Source: Phlebotomus papatasi (taxonomy: Eukaryota; Arthropoda; Insecta; Diptera; Psychodidae). Taken from it: a DNA stretch of 64,000 bases. The position numbers and the translations under genes were made by a program. Location of the stretch: NCBI RefSeq assembly GCF_024763615.1, contig NC_077223.1, forward strand, positions 3,596,001 through 3,660,000, given 5' to 3'. The notes beneath the pieces are model-generated. The model made no database searches. It was given only the letters and a program-made list of their open reading frames with translations, and was not told the origin of the DNA. Below, piece by piece: positions 36,601 to 45,134 of this stretch; the first letter of the stretch is position 1, and every line of letters starts with the position of its first letter.

Positions 36601-37114
36601 GGTGATGACACGCCTGGCACGAACGCACAAGTTGCTGCTGGCATTGTGCGTGGTCAAGCATATTGTGTCCACCAAGTGGCTCATGGAGAGTGCCAAGGAG
36701 GGATTTTTCCTGCCACTGGACAATTTTGCCATTCGCGATGCGACGTTCGAGGAGAACTTCAAGTGTGACATTCACGAGACGGTGAAGAGCACCAATAGGG
36801 GGCAATTATTTGACGGCAGGACATTCTACATGACGCCAAGCGTGCGTCCGGCTGTCCGGGAACTGACGCAGATGATTGAGGCGAGTGGGGGCAAGGTGGA
36901 GAAGGCTCGAAGGTCTGTGGCGAGGATTCAAGAGGCAAATACCCAAGTTCCAGACAGCTACATTATCCTGAGCTGTGCCAATGATCTGCATCTTTTGGCG
37001 GATTTAACGCGTTCCGGGAAGCAGAATCGCATCATTTGCACCACAGAATTCGTCATGAGATCCATCATGACGCAAAGTATCAACATTGAGCCACACATTA
37101 TGAAGTACTTTTAA
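27415..37114 (+). CDS. PAXIP1: PAX-interacting protein 1 (PTIP) homologue, multi-BRCT scaffold
   Basis: PTIP is a nuclear BRCT scaffold of MLL3/4-type H3K4 methyltransferase complexes and of the DNA-damage response. Exons: 27415-27474, 27551-29210, 30480-31588 (or from 30477), 33267-33740, 35809-36190, 36260-36485, 36553-37114. All junctions are GT-AG and phases agree, giving about 1490 aa. BRCT1 and BRCT2 occupy residues about 5-185 (LFKEVKYYVTGKLDP, NKLFVGCTFALSDL, VTPDWVIDCV). Residues about 200-960 are Gln/Pro-rich with several poly-Gln runs. BRCT3 is in exon 4 (FLLGCTFFVVEYDE). The C-terminal BRCTs span exons 5-7 (HIIAISGFEGDERQRIKQMV, KVLFSQVDNL, TFYMTPSVRP), with Trp residues in VVNATWLSDIL and VSTKWLMES. 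Intron 2 and intron 3 are filled with unusual repeats. Confidence 0.93.
29211..30479 (+). repeat. PTIP intron 2 with many acceptor-like TTTTCTAGCAG motifs
   Basis: TTCTAGCAG or a one-base variant occurs about 17 times between 29220 and 30420, for example near 29221, 29258, 29292, 29540, 29617, 29861, 29955, 30285, 30376 and 30411. Each resembles a complete fly 3' splice site (pyrimidine tract plus CTAGCAG). A larger block, CTTCTTTGTGGTTTTAAATT onward, is duplicated at about 29235-29330 and 29590-29690. The true acceptor is GTCCAGCAG at 30471-30479. Confidence 0.85.
31911..33192. repeat. Minisatellite of about 20-bp units in PTIP intron 3
   Basis: A 19-21-base unit close to TCCAAAATTTCATTAAAATG repeats almost without interruption for about 1.28 kb, giving an estimated 60-65 copies. 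Variants exchange CATTAAAAT for CACTAAAAT or CATTAAATT. The array lies wholly within the 31589-33266 intron and stops about 75 bases before the exon 4 acceptor. Confidence 0.95.
33741..35808. other. PTIP intron 5' part of exon 4-exon 5 gap, with element remains
   Basis: This 2068-bp intron contains AT-rich sequence, a stretch of GGTCCCCTGACC / AACCCCTGACTCGAGC words (about 34340-34690) that looks like an old repeat, and a diverged relative of the 19360-19599 family. That relative's right end TTTTTACCGTG is at 35338-35348, with GGACACCGAAAAATTTTGGA near 34981. A long hairpin follows and is listed separately. Confidence 0.6.
35416..35752. repeat. 337-bp inverted repeat close to the exon 5 acceptor
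   Basis: The left arm starts near AAACCACTTTTACCG and the right arm ends CGGTAAAAGTGGTTT. The arms pair over more than 120 bases, including TTGAACTCCACAGCAGAGTT with its partner and TTCAAAAGACCGC with GCGGTCTTTTGAA. The right arm ends 56 bases before the 3' splice site at 35808. It is probably a MITE; TSDs were not identified. Confidence 0.8.
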
Positions 37115-37200
37115 AAGAAAAAATAATGCAGCAAAATTATGGGAATTATATTTTTACACTTATTCCTCTATTATCCTATTTCCGTGTGAATTTAGCAATG

Positions 37201-37236
37201 AATAAAAAGATTCCAAGGATCCGGGGATTCTTTATT
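37201..37236. terminator. Converging poly(A) signals of PTIP (+) and SDHC (-)
   Basis: AATAAA on the plus strand is at 37201-37206, 87 bases after the PTIP stop. AATAAA on the minus strand is at 37231-37236, about 80 bases after the SDHC stop. Cleavage 10-30 bases beyond each signal would make the two transcripts overlap or abut by a few tens of bases. Confidence 0.6.
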
Positions 37237-37314
37237 CGAACGTACTACACAAAAAGAAAAGACAGATGCAGCAAACTTCTCTTTAATCCTGTACAAAGCA
37301 ATCAACAAAGGGAT

Positions 37315-37977
37315 TTACATCGCAGCTAGGATTGCCGCGAGCCCCACAGAGACAGCCAACATGGTATATCCTGTGCTCCATACTTCCTTAATTTTCAGGC
37401 ACTTGCCTGTATCCCAAAGCAGGTGCCGCATCCCATTGGCCAGGTGGTAAGTAAAAGGATACGCCAGGATAAACTTAGCTGCCATGAGCGTTGGCGCACT
37501 GAGTTTCCAGGACTCCACAACATCAACGTAATAAGAGAAATCGTGTGGACACACCAGAGCCCCAACGCCAAAGGCTGCCATGTACGCTCCCAGGGCCATT
37601 CCGGTAATTCTGTGCGTAATAGAGAAAACCATGGTAATCTCATACTTGTAAATAGTCAAATGTGGAGAAAGAGGACGCCCCAATTTGCTATTCCTCTCAT
37701 CGTGACTGGCAGCATCATCGACTCTAGGGACCATTGGCTTCATTACAATTGTCCGGGAGGCAAGAAGAGGGCTGCCAAATTGTCCAGCACCAAGTTTCAG
37801 TGCAGCACTTCGTCCGCAGAGTGCCCTGAAAAAAATGGCATTTGTTTAGTTTACATAACATTTTGACTCTGAACAGAGAGGCTTTTGCACGCCTCTCAGT
37901 ATCAATCTTGTGCATTAATACAGGATAAATACTTCTAAAAAGAGCCTTGGAACTCACCTGGTGAGATGGAGAGCCAT
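37315..37977 (-). CDS. SDHC: Succinate dehydrogenase cytochrome b560 subunit, mitochondrial
   Basis: This is a membrane anchor of respiratory complex II that binds ubiquinone and haem b in the inner mitochondrial membrane. Exons are 37958-37977 (only MALHLT plus two bases) and 37315-37825, joined across a 132-bp GT-AG intron by a split Arg codon, giving 176 aa. The N-terminus (MALHLTRALCGRSAALKLGA) is basic and fits a transit peptide. The family signature RPLSPHLTIYK is followed by SITHRITGMALG. The motif HLANGMRHLLWD contains the haem-ligand His region. Three hydrophobic segments follow the usual pattern (about residues 75-100, 115-140 and 152-174). It converges with PTIP. Confidence 0.96.
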
Positions 37978-38270
37978 TTTTAAGAAGATATTCTTCTTAT
38001 TTTGCAAATGAAGTATTTTTATTTTCAATTTCAATGCCTCTTTGATTACCCGGCAGGACCAAAATACACAATTTACATGTCATACTCATACAACATTTTT
38101 ACAGCAAATGCGTGCTGAAAAAATACTAAATCATAGCAGCTCTGAATAGGGAATAGGTTGAATAGGTTGTATGGATGTAAAGTAGCGTTCGGTTCCTCTA
38201 ATAAAACGAATAAAACATAAAGAATAGAGATAAGAGAAGAATAGAGAATAGGGATAATCAGCGTTTATGA
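37978..38270. other. SDHC upstream region
   Basis: This is the promoter side of SDHC. It is AT-rich and non-coding, with purine-rich GAATAGAGAATAG repeats near 38220-38258. No motif could be assigned. Confidence 0.4.
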
Positions 38271-38282
38271 TTACCACACGTC

Positions 38283-38628
38283 TCTCTCTCTCTTCTTTTT
38301 ATGTTTTGGCTATCAGACTCAATCAGGTCCATATAGCCATTTCGCTCACTCTTATTTACATACGAGTTCCATCTGTTTTTTTTCCCATATGTTTGTTCCT
38401 CTCATCTCTCCTTATCATTTTTCTTTTTGCTCCATCACAAATCCTTTTTTGCTCCCTTATCTTTTATCATACTTCCTTCTTGATATTTTTGCGTTCAGTT
38501 TGTAGCTTTCAAGGACGGTGAAAAACTGTTTTCCAATTATTCACCGGACGCGCTTCGATCAAGGATCGAACCGAGGGCCTCTGCGTCACAAAGCCAATAC
38601 TTTGCCTATTGAGCTACCGAGACCCCTG
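38283..38628 (-). mobile_element. tRNA-derived SINE with 11-bp target-site duplication
   Basis: On the minus strand the element begins at 38628 with CAGGGGTCTCGGTAGCTCAA (A-box-like) and has the B-box GGTTCGATCC near 38562-38571. A body of about 230 bp then ends in an AG microsatellite (plus-strand TCTCTCTCTCTC at 38281-38292). TACCACACGTC is present at 38272-38282 and again at 38629-38639, an 11-bp direct repeat that marks insertion by target-primed reverse transcription. It differs in head and body from the SINE at 3686-3962. Confidence 0.85.
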
Positions 38629-38639
38629 TACCACACGTC

Positions 38640-38913
38640 GTATCGACATACATTAGGTGCCAAAAGTTTGTTGCCTCATGTATGTTCGGGAAACCAGGTG
38701 CAAAAAACGATAGAGAAAAGTACTTTTTAAAATTTTTCTTTTTGCGAATTATTTGCATGTAATCCGTAGATCTTATTTATGTATTTCGAAAAAAAAATCA
38801 TTTTATTTCATATAAAAAATAATTGTTTTCCAAAATTTGTACATTATTCGAGCGTCAAAAGTTTGTTGCCTCATTTGAAAAATTACTCAAAATGGTCAAA
38901 AACATGCAACTAA
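38640..38913. other. Non-genic DNA
   Basis: This is AT-rich. The phrase CAAAAGTTTGTTGCCTCAT occurs twice (near 38661 and 38857), hinting at a small direct repeat. There is no gene. Confidence 0.4.
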
Positions 38914-39684
38914 AGCTGGATTAACATGATGAAAATTTGCATGAGAAATTTTACTTTGTAATTCTCAATTTAATTTCTCAATCAACTGTTCCCAATTTCA
39001 AATCAAATGCGCGCGCGACAAAAATCAGCTGTCAAATCAATTGTGCGGTGCGCGTGAAGCAAATTTGTTTGTTTTCGTGAGTAAAAATTCACGGAGGAGA
39101 GAAAAATACAGAATATTTGGGCAGAGAGTATTCCACGGATTCCAAGCATTGCCCTCATGTGTGATATCTTGGTGGAATGTGTGTGCATTTGTACAGAAGA
39201 CTCAGGGTTGAGATGTATCATGTGGAGCACAATGTTATCCCGAAAGATAACCCAGCAACACGGAGGAATCAGGACAGGACCATCAGCAAAACATAGAAGA
39301 ACCACTCCAACAATAGAAGAAGTGCTGTTTTTCCACGAGAACTCAAGAATTGAAATGTCCAGAATTGATTTTGAAGGAAGCTTGTGTGGTGTCAGCATCG
39401 CATCCGGAGGTTGCACCTGAGCCGCAGAACATCGGGGAGGATCTCTCACCAGTTGTAACAAGTAAGAAATTACGATTACTGTTTGTTAACTGCGAAAATT
39501 TGACAGCTGATTTTTTTCGCGCGCATTTGATTTGAAATTGGAAACAGTTGGGAATTAAATTGAGAAATAAAATCATCTTTATGAAAAATTTCTATGCAAA
39601 AGTGCGTAAGCCTCAGCCAATCAGATTGCTCTATTTTTGTTTATGTATTTTTGCTTATGCACTTTTCATCATGTGAATGAGGCC
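38914..39684. mobile_element. About 770-bp foldback element, copy 2
   Basis: This is closely similar to 11176-11882 along its whole length, with the same outer (CACATGATGAAAATTTGCAT) and inner (TTTCAAATCAAATGCGCGCG) inverted arms and the same core. It carries about 60 extra bases (around 39458-39515, TTGTAACAAGTAAGAAATT onward) not found in copy 1. The 87-aa frame at 39157-39420 is the counterpart of the frame in copy 1, but shifts and stops differ, so protein function is doubtful. Confidence 0.8.
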
Positions 39685-39689
39685 TAACA

Positions 39690-41626
39690 TAAAATAAACC
39701 AGCTACATTTTGAGCTTATGTCATTTGAGAGGCAAATGGTGGGTTTGGACATTTATAAAGTTGTCTATGGTAAAATACATGTATATAAGAGTGATGATAA
39801 AGAAGAAGAAATAATCTGCTTATAATAATTTATAATTTAGATTAAAATGGCATGTTAGAAGGAGTTGAAAGGCGGGAAATCGGCCAGAGATACTGCCGGA
39901 ATGAATCTGCGTCGTTAATTGCCAAATTTTAAGGAAAATCACGAAAGGTTATACATACAATGGTCAAATATTATAGTAATAAGATACGAGTACAAACATC
40001 TGAAAAACGCTACTGGTAGATCTAGGTTATCCACTCAGAGGGTTGATAACAGCATTGTAAGCATCTCTAATAGTGAGCCAATGATGTCTGCTTCATAAAT
40101 TGAAAGACAGTTGGTTACTGAAGGGACACAGGTCCTTAGTGTAACAAAAATAAGCCCATTTTAAAAGAAAATGATAAGAATGTTTGGGTGGCTCGCAATA
40201 CTCCATTGGTAAGCAATACCAATCTGTATAAAAGGTTGTAGATTTACTTGAAACATGTTAAACACTTAAAACTAGCTAACCAATGGAATATTGGGAATAT
40301 TGCTTGGCTCCCAAATATTCTGACCATTTTCAATTGATTTTTATAATAGTAGGAACCTGTGTCCCTTCAGCAACCAACTGACTGTGAATTTTTATAAAGT
40401 AAAACTTACAAACATTAAAGTTGATAAACAAGAAGTGATTTGACTCAAATAGACCGCAGTTGAGTAATTTTTAAACAATTTTGCATTTTTTTTTATATAA
40501 AAATATTTTGCAAGCTTGCACAAACTGAATGTGCAATGAAAGAATCACATCTACAATAAGCTCACACATTTTACAACTGGTTTTTGACAATCTTTTACTT
40601 AACCCCACTTTTGTGTTGTTTTTCATGTCAAAGAAAAAAAAATTGTCAGTGAGAGACTGTTTTGTGAAAATTTTGGCCTGTTCACCTGCTGAAGCTCAAT
40701 ATCTGTGCAAAATCCCGATTCCTGTAGCTGCAGAGGAACAGAGAAATCTTCAATGATGCGCATTCAAACGTTTTTGTGCATATCCGGCTCCGTGAAGGAA
40801 TGGTGGAATCTTCAGTGGTCTTCTCGCTTGCAGAGTTTTAGTCAATTTTTAGCTTAAAAAACTTATTGATTCGTGTAAATTTGGTGATATTTGGACTATT
40901 CAAGAAAGTATTCATCAGATTTAACCGTTTCCGCCAAAGTGAAATTCTCATAGAATCAAGCAAAAAAATGGTTTTTAGTGTCAATAAAACATCTCTCAGA
41001 AAAGTTCCAAAAAAGTGATATTAAAATGTTTTATTCCTTATACAAACGGTTTAATCAAGTAGATTAGAGTTCCATTTAAACAATGAATTGCAACTTTTAG
41101 TGTCCGGTGCAAAATTTACGGTGAAAATGGGGTGTTCAATGATGGCGTGAATCGTGTGCGATAATAGAAACTCGATTGACCTATCGGACAAATCGCCAGT
41201 AAATTTTCATTTTCCTCTGGAGGAAAATCTAAGGATTTCCTGGGATTTTGTGGGGTGGGATTATGAACCTTATAAGTAAGACATTTTTTGGCATAGTTGG
41301 AGAATCCATACGGTTTGCATGGTAGTCAGAAAAGATTATTGAACTTGAACATCATTCTTGTGTGCGAATCAGCAAAGCCTCCCCCTAATTAACAATAATT
41401 ATTGCACGTGTACTGAGACATGAATTTACAAATAGTTTCATTTTCGGTGGAGTATTAGTGCATTTCAGTAGAAATATCTGAAAAAAAAACCCACGAAAGT
41501 TATGTTGTGTGGATACCAGTGAATTCTAATCCTTATTCGTAGTTTGTCAGGAACTGACTTGGCTATGAACTAGTTTAGTCGTCTCTGAACTAGTGCGTCT
41601 AGGGCATAATAATGAGGGTCTCGTTA
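39690..41626. other. Non-genic DNA with one hairpin MITE at 40108-40380
   Basis: The 273-bp hairpin has ends CAGTTGGTTACTGAAGGGAC and, inverted, CAGTTGGTTGCTGAAGGGAC, about 29 bases with few mismatches. Its superfamily is unclear because flanking duplications were not found. The frame at 40529-40756 (75 aa) has no recognisable domain. The rest is AT-rich and empty. Confidence 0.6.
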
Positions 41627-42299
41627 CAGTAGACTCTCTCAAATTCGGGCATATGGGACCGAAAAGTCAGCCGAATTAGACAGAAATTCGGGCGCAAAAC
41701 TTTTTGAAATGCAACGATTTTTTATTCATGTGCATATACAGTAGAGTCTCGCTATAAGCCATCGCTCTATAGTCCACAATTTATCGACCGTTTATTTCAA
41801 AACACTGATTTTAAGTTAGGTTATGTTTTTTAGTATGCGAAATTCATAATTATTTTAATATTTTTGGCAAACTTTATTAAGTAGTTGTGATAATTGTGAT
41901 CCACAATGAAGAGAGCGAGGACAAGTACCACAATCACAAAGAAAGTGGAAGCCGTCGAGCAATTTCAATACTAAAAATCGTTGATAATTTTAAAAAATTA
42001 CATGGACTATAGTGCGACCCAAGTATCAAATTTGAAACCAAATATGGACTATAGCGAGACTCTACTGTAGATATTGAGTTTACACACTGATATTTATATC
42101 GTAAATTGCATGAAAATCCCTCAATTATGCAAAATCACATCAAAACTAAGACAAACCATACCAAATTTGAGCATATTTGATTCATTTGATAATCATAAAC
42201 AAACTTGAAAAATGACAACAAACTTTTTTCAAATTTAGCCGCTGCCCGAATTAAAAAGTAGCCCGATCTTAAAAGAGCCGAATTAGCGAGAGTCTAGTG
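41627..42299. mobile_element. TA MITE (CAGTAGACTCTCTCAAATTCGG) hosting nested copy P4
   Basis: The outer ends are CAGTAGACTCTCTCAAATTC and GAATTAGCGAGAGTCTAGTG, each next to TA. Subtracting the nested 329-bp P4 copy and its extra TA leaves about 342 bp, the same size class as P1-P4. The ends read as variations on the same CAGTAGA terminus. Confidence 0.75.
41739..42067 (+). mobile_element. pogo/Tigger-like MITE, copy P4 (nested)
   Basis: This 329-bp copy has ends CAGTAGAGTCTCGCTATAAG and GCGAGACTCTACTG and TA on both sides. The plus-strand remnant frame begins at 41906 as MKRARTSTTITKKVEAVEQF and stops two codons later. It inserted into the element at 41627-42299, so it is younger than its host. 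Confidence 0.88.
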
Positions 42300-42467
42300 T
42301 ATTTTGGTGCAAAAGGTACTAAGTAGTGGGCTCTTATGAACTGAGTACAGGTATGAACTACGTATGGTGTATGCGCAATTTATCCAAAATTCTGGTCCAG
42401 CCGGGTAGTGTATTTCTCATGATCGCTGGGTAATTATTTTTGAGTTGAATAAGACAAGAAGTGAAAA

Positions 42468-43140
42468 ATGTCGAATTCTCATTTATTTATGAAATCAGGC
42501 TTCCCTAGAGCCCCTCTTCAGAATGGAGTGGGCAGGTATATTTGCCAGCTACAGAGATTAACTCTGAAATATTGCAAACATCATGGTGCGAGCAAAGGAA
42601 TGAGGTGATAAAATAATTTTGAGGTTAGGTCTCATTGAAAATTATTCTGAATTTATTTATTTCTAGGGATTTCCTTGAAAATAGCCTCTTGGACTATGCA
42701 AAAACAAATCCTGGAGTTGTTTTATATGTAAAGCCAAGAAGACATCGTTCGCCAGTCATTGTAGCTGAATACTGTGAGTGTTTTTTTTATACAATCTTCC
42801 CAAGGATTGATTATAATTTTGTTTTTTTCTAGTAAACGGGGAGAGGCAGTGGATTAATTGTGCCAATCGTCCTCATGAGGAGATTATTAAATGGATGGAA
42901 TTGCTGAGGAAGCAGAACAGTGATTCCTCAGCTATTAGATGGCGTAAACTTTGGCAAACCAATGTTCCATCAATTCAAGGCATTTGGACACCTTTTACTC
43001 ACCGCAATCCAGCGTACAATCTGGCTCAATTTCCCAGTGATGCCCTCAGGGAGCCAATTGAGTGGCCAAAGTCAGCTACTGACGCTCTCTTGGAGATGTT
43101 TGAGAAGCAAAAAATTACAGAAACAAATTCAAAAGAGTAG
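42468..43140 (+). CDS. mRpL43: Mitochondrial large ribosomal subunit protein mL43
   Basis: This is a component of the mitochondrial 39S ribosomal subunit with a thioredoxin-like L51/S25/CI-B8 domain. Exons are 42468-42604, 42667-42773 and 42833-43140. The introns are short (62 and 59 bp) with GT-AG ends, and phases match to give 183 aa. Recognisable stretches are GFPRAPLQNGVGRYICQLQR, the split RDFLENSLLDYAKTNPGVVL, YVKPRRHRSPVIVAEYLNGE and a TPFTHRNPAYN tail. The first 25 or so residues are basic and hydroxylated, suiting mitochondrial import. eIF2D follows on the same strand 237 bases later. Confidence 0.95.
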
Positions 43141-43159
43141 TACAATATTTTTTTGTTAG

Positions 43160-43165
43160 AATAAA
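43160..43165 (+). terminator. Poly(A) signal of mRpL43
   Basis: There is an AATAAA 20 bases after the stop codon, well before the eIF2D start. Confidence 0.6.
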
Positions 43166-43280
43166 ATTAGATGAAAAAAAATTAAATTACTTTTAGCCCT
43201 TTTAGCATTTGTTTTCTTTATTTTAAGACTCCCGCCAAAAATTGTGAAATTGCGTTTATCCAACTTCTCGGATAAAGTGA

Positions 43281-43290
43281 CATAACCTCA
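43281..43290 (+). promoter_or_regulatory. CATAACCTCA motif upstream of eIF2D
   Basis: This is an exact decamer 88 bases before the eIF2D start codon. The same word, in either direction, is upstream of PTIP (27045), MAU2 (51647, inverted) and the NUP42-like gene (63574). Its function is unknown, and related words are also scattered in introns. Confidence 0.4.
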
Positions 43291-43377
43291 AGGGAAGGTA
43301 AAAAGTGAAGTATTTTGGTGATTTTGGTTTAGAAAAGACAGGAAATTGCAGTGATTTGATCCCAGGAAGAGCTGAAG

Positions 43378-45066
43378 ATGTTCATCAAGCCATTCAAAGT
43401 AAAAAGCAAGCTCCTCCTGCGCAGCAGCGAGAGAAAGAAGCTCCAAGTGAAGATAACAGGCAAGTATCCAAAGCTGACAGAGGAAAATTTCGGGCGGATT
43501 TTTCCATCTTCCGGGAATATTCACCACACCAAAATCATAACAAGTGCCGAGGAGACTGTCTGGGTGTACCTGGCAGACAAACAGCCCATGTTCTTCGAAC
43601 TGAGCAATGGAAATATCTATCCGACAATCCATGCTCTCTGGGTAGTACCCCATTTGCTTTCCAGCGTCACAACTCACCCTGGAGTCCTGCCAATACTGGC
43701 AAAGGGTGCCAATCTGATGACCAGGGGCGTGGTGAAGCAGGGACAGGGGGCTCAGGCATGGGCAGGATTCTCCAGAGGAGAAACCGTGGCTGTTAATTTA
43801 ACGTCCAATGCAAATGCCTGCGCTGTGGGCATTTTTGCTCAATCCAGCAATGATCTCTACCTCTCTGGTGGAACGGGGGTTTGTGTGGAGATTCTCCATG
43901 TCTTTGGCGACAAACTCTGGTCAATAGAACCTGGGGCTTGTGTGCAAATCCCCATTGGAGAGCGAGTTGTAGCTGAGCTCAAAGCCAGTGACTTTCCTGC
44001 TCTCGGAGCTGAGAAAATTCGTCCAGAAAAGCCTGATAAACAGGAAACCTCCGAGGCGGCAACAGATGAACTGGTGGAAAAACTCGAGGAAACAGCAATT
44101 GAAGAAGTAGAAGTGGAAAAAGAATCCCCGGATGATGTGCTAAAGCAAGCCTTCCTGACTGCCCTAAAAGTCGACAGGGACAAGTTTTCCCTGCCCCTGC
44201 TGACCAGTACCTTCTACGCCAATCACGTCCAGGCTGTGACACCAGAAAACTTCAATATAAAGCACACATCCTTCAAGAAAGTCACCAAATTCCTCCAGCA
44301 AATGGCCGAGGAGGGCTTTCTCGTGGTCCGGGAAGAGAAAAAGGGAATTGAGAAGATCATCTCGATTGATTTTGACCACGCGGATCTTGTGGCATTGAAA
44401 CCAGGTCAAACCCTAGCCCCTAAGCCCAAATCCGAGCCCGAAGATGAAGCCCCCAAACCAATTCAACTCCTAACCTCAATGACCAAGATCTTCCTCATCA
44501 CGGACACTACACTGCCCTTCTTTAGCCACTTCGAGCACAAGACTGGCCAGGCACTGCAGGAAGGTGAAGTGGAGAAGAAATTTGCGACGTACGTGAGGAA
44601 GAAGAAGCTCCAGAATGCCGAGAATAAGCGTCTAATTGATCTGGATGAGACACTAGCAGAGATTTGTGGCCGGGAGGTTTCTTCAACGGTGAACTACTCA
44701 ACAATCCTCCAAGAACTCTTGGAAAAAATGCCTACGAACTTCGAGATGCGCGCCAAGGAGAAGATGGACAAAGTACCCAACATCCAGATCAGCCTGGCCA
44801 CCCGCAAAGGCAACAAGAAGGTCACTCTGATCAGCAATCTCGAAGCCCATGGAATCTTCATCCCTGACTTTGCCAATCGCTGCAAACTTGGCGTCCAGGC
44901 CAGTACCACAGTCACCCAGACGCCCTGCGCCAAGGGAGACACACTCCAGATCCAAGGAAACCAGGTTCGCTTCGTCCATACCCTCCTCACGGACACCTAC
45001 CACATCCCCAAGGGCAAAATCTCTGGCCTGGAGTTGGCTCGAAAGGAACCCAAAAAGAAGAAATGA
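43378..45066 (+). CDS. eIF2D: Eukaryotic translation initiation factor 2D (ligatin)
   Basis: eIF2D delivers tRNA to the ribosomal P site without GTP and recycles post-termination 40S subunits. It is a single 562-aa exon, close to the animal norm. Residues 1-90 hold the N-terminal DUF1947-like region (MFIKPFKVKSKLLLRSSERK). A PUA domain is at about 95-175 (GANLMTRGVV, NANACAVGI). A Glu-rich linker is at about 215-255. Then come a winged-helix segment (about 260-340, FKKVTKFLQQMAEEGFLVV), a SWIB/MDM2-like region (about 375-460) and a C-terminal SUI1 domain (about 470-555, ATRKGNKKVTLISNLEAHGI) ending in a Lys-rich tail. The start was chosen because it begins the conserved MFIKPF. The 3' end converges with MAU2. 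Confidence 0.96.
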   Translation: MFIKPFKVKSKLLLRSSERKKLQVKITGKYPKLTEENFGRIFPSSGNIHHTKIITSAEETVWVYLADKQPMFFELSNGNIYPTIHALWVVPHLLSSVTTHPGVLPILAKGANLMTRGVVKQGQGAQAWAGFSRGETVAVNLTSNANACAVGIFAQSSNDLYLSGGTGVCVEILHVFGDKLWSIEPGACVQIPIGERVVAELKASDFPALGAEKIRPEKPDKQETSEAATDELVEKLEETAIEEVEVEKESPDDVLKQAFLTALKVDRDKFSLPLLTSTFYANHVQAVTPENFNIKHTSFKKVTKFLQQMAEEGFLVVREEKKGIEKIISIDFDHADLVALKPGQTLAPKPKSEPEDEAPKPIQLLTSMTKIFLITDTTLPFFSHFEHKTGQALQEGEVEKKFATYVRKKKLQNAENKRLIDLDETLAEICGREVSSTVNYSTILQELLEKMPTNFEMRAKEKMDKVPNIQISLATRKGNKKVTLISNLEAHGIFIPDFANRCKLGVQASTTVTQTPCAKGDTLQIQGNQVRFVHTLLTDTYHIPKGKISGLELARKEPKKKK

Positions 45067-45083
45067 ATCCTGAAACCCATCTC

Positions 45084-45089
45084 AATAAA
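45084..45089 (+). terminator. Poly(A) signal of eIF2D
   Basis: There is an AATAAA 18 bases after the eIF2D stop and 46 bases short of the MAU2 stop on the other strand. I see no canonical minus-strand signal for MAU2 here. Confidence 0.6.
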
Positions 45090-45134
45090 ACTTCTCCCAA
45101 AAAACCCCTATTTCTTTTTCTTCTTCTTTTTTTT

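Noticed and set aside
38555..38628. A tRNA gene on the minus strand
   Set aside because: The same reasoning applies: target duplication and an AG tail show it belongs to a SINE insertion.
40529..40756. 75-aa plus-strand frame
   Set aside because: No recognisable domain, no promoter or splice signals, and repeat-rich surroundings.
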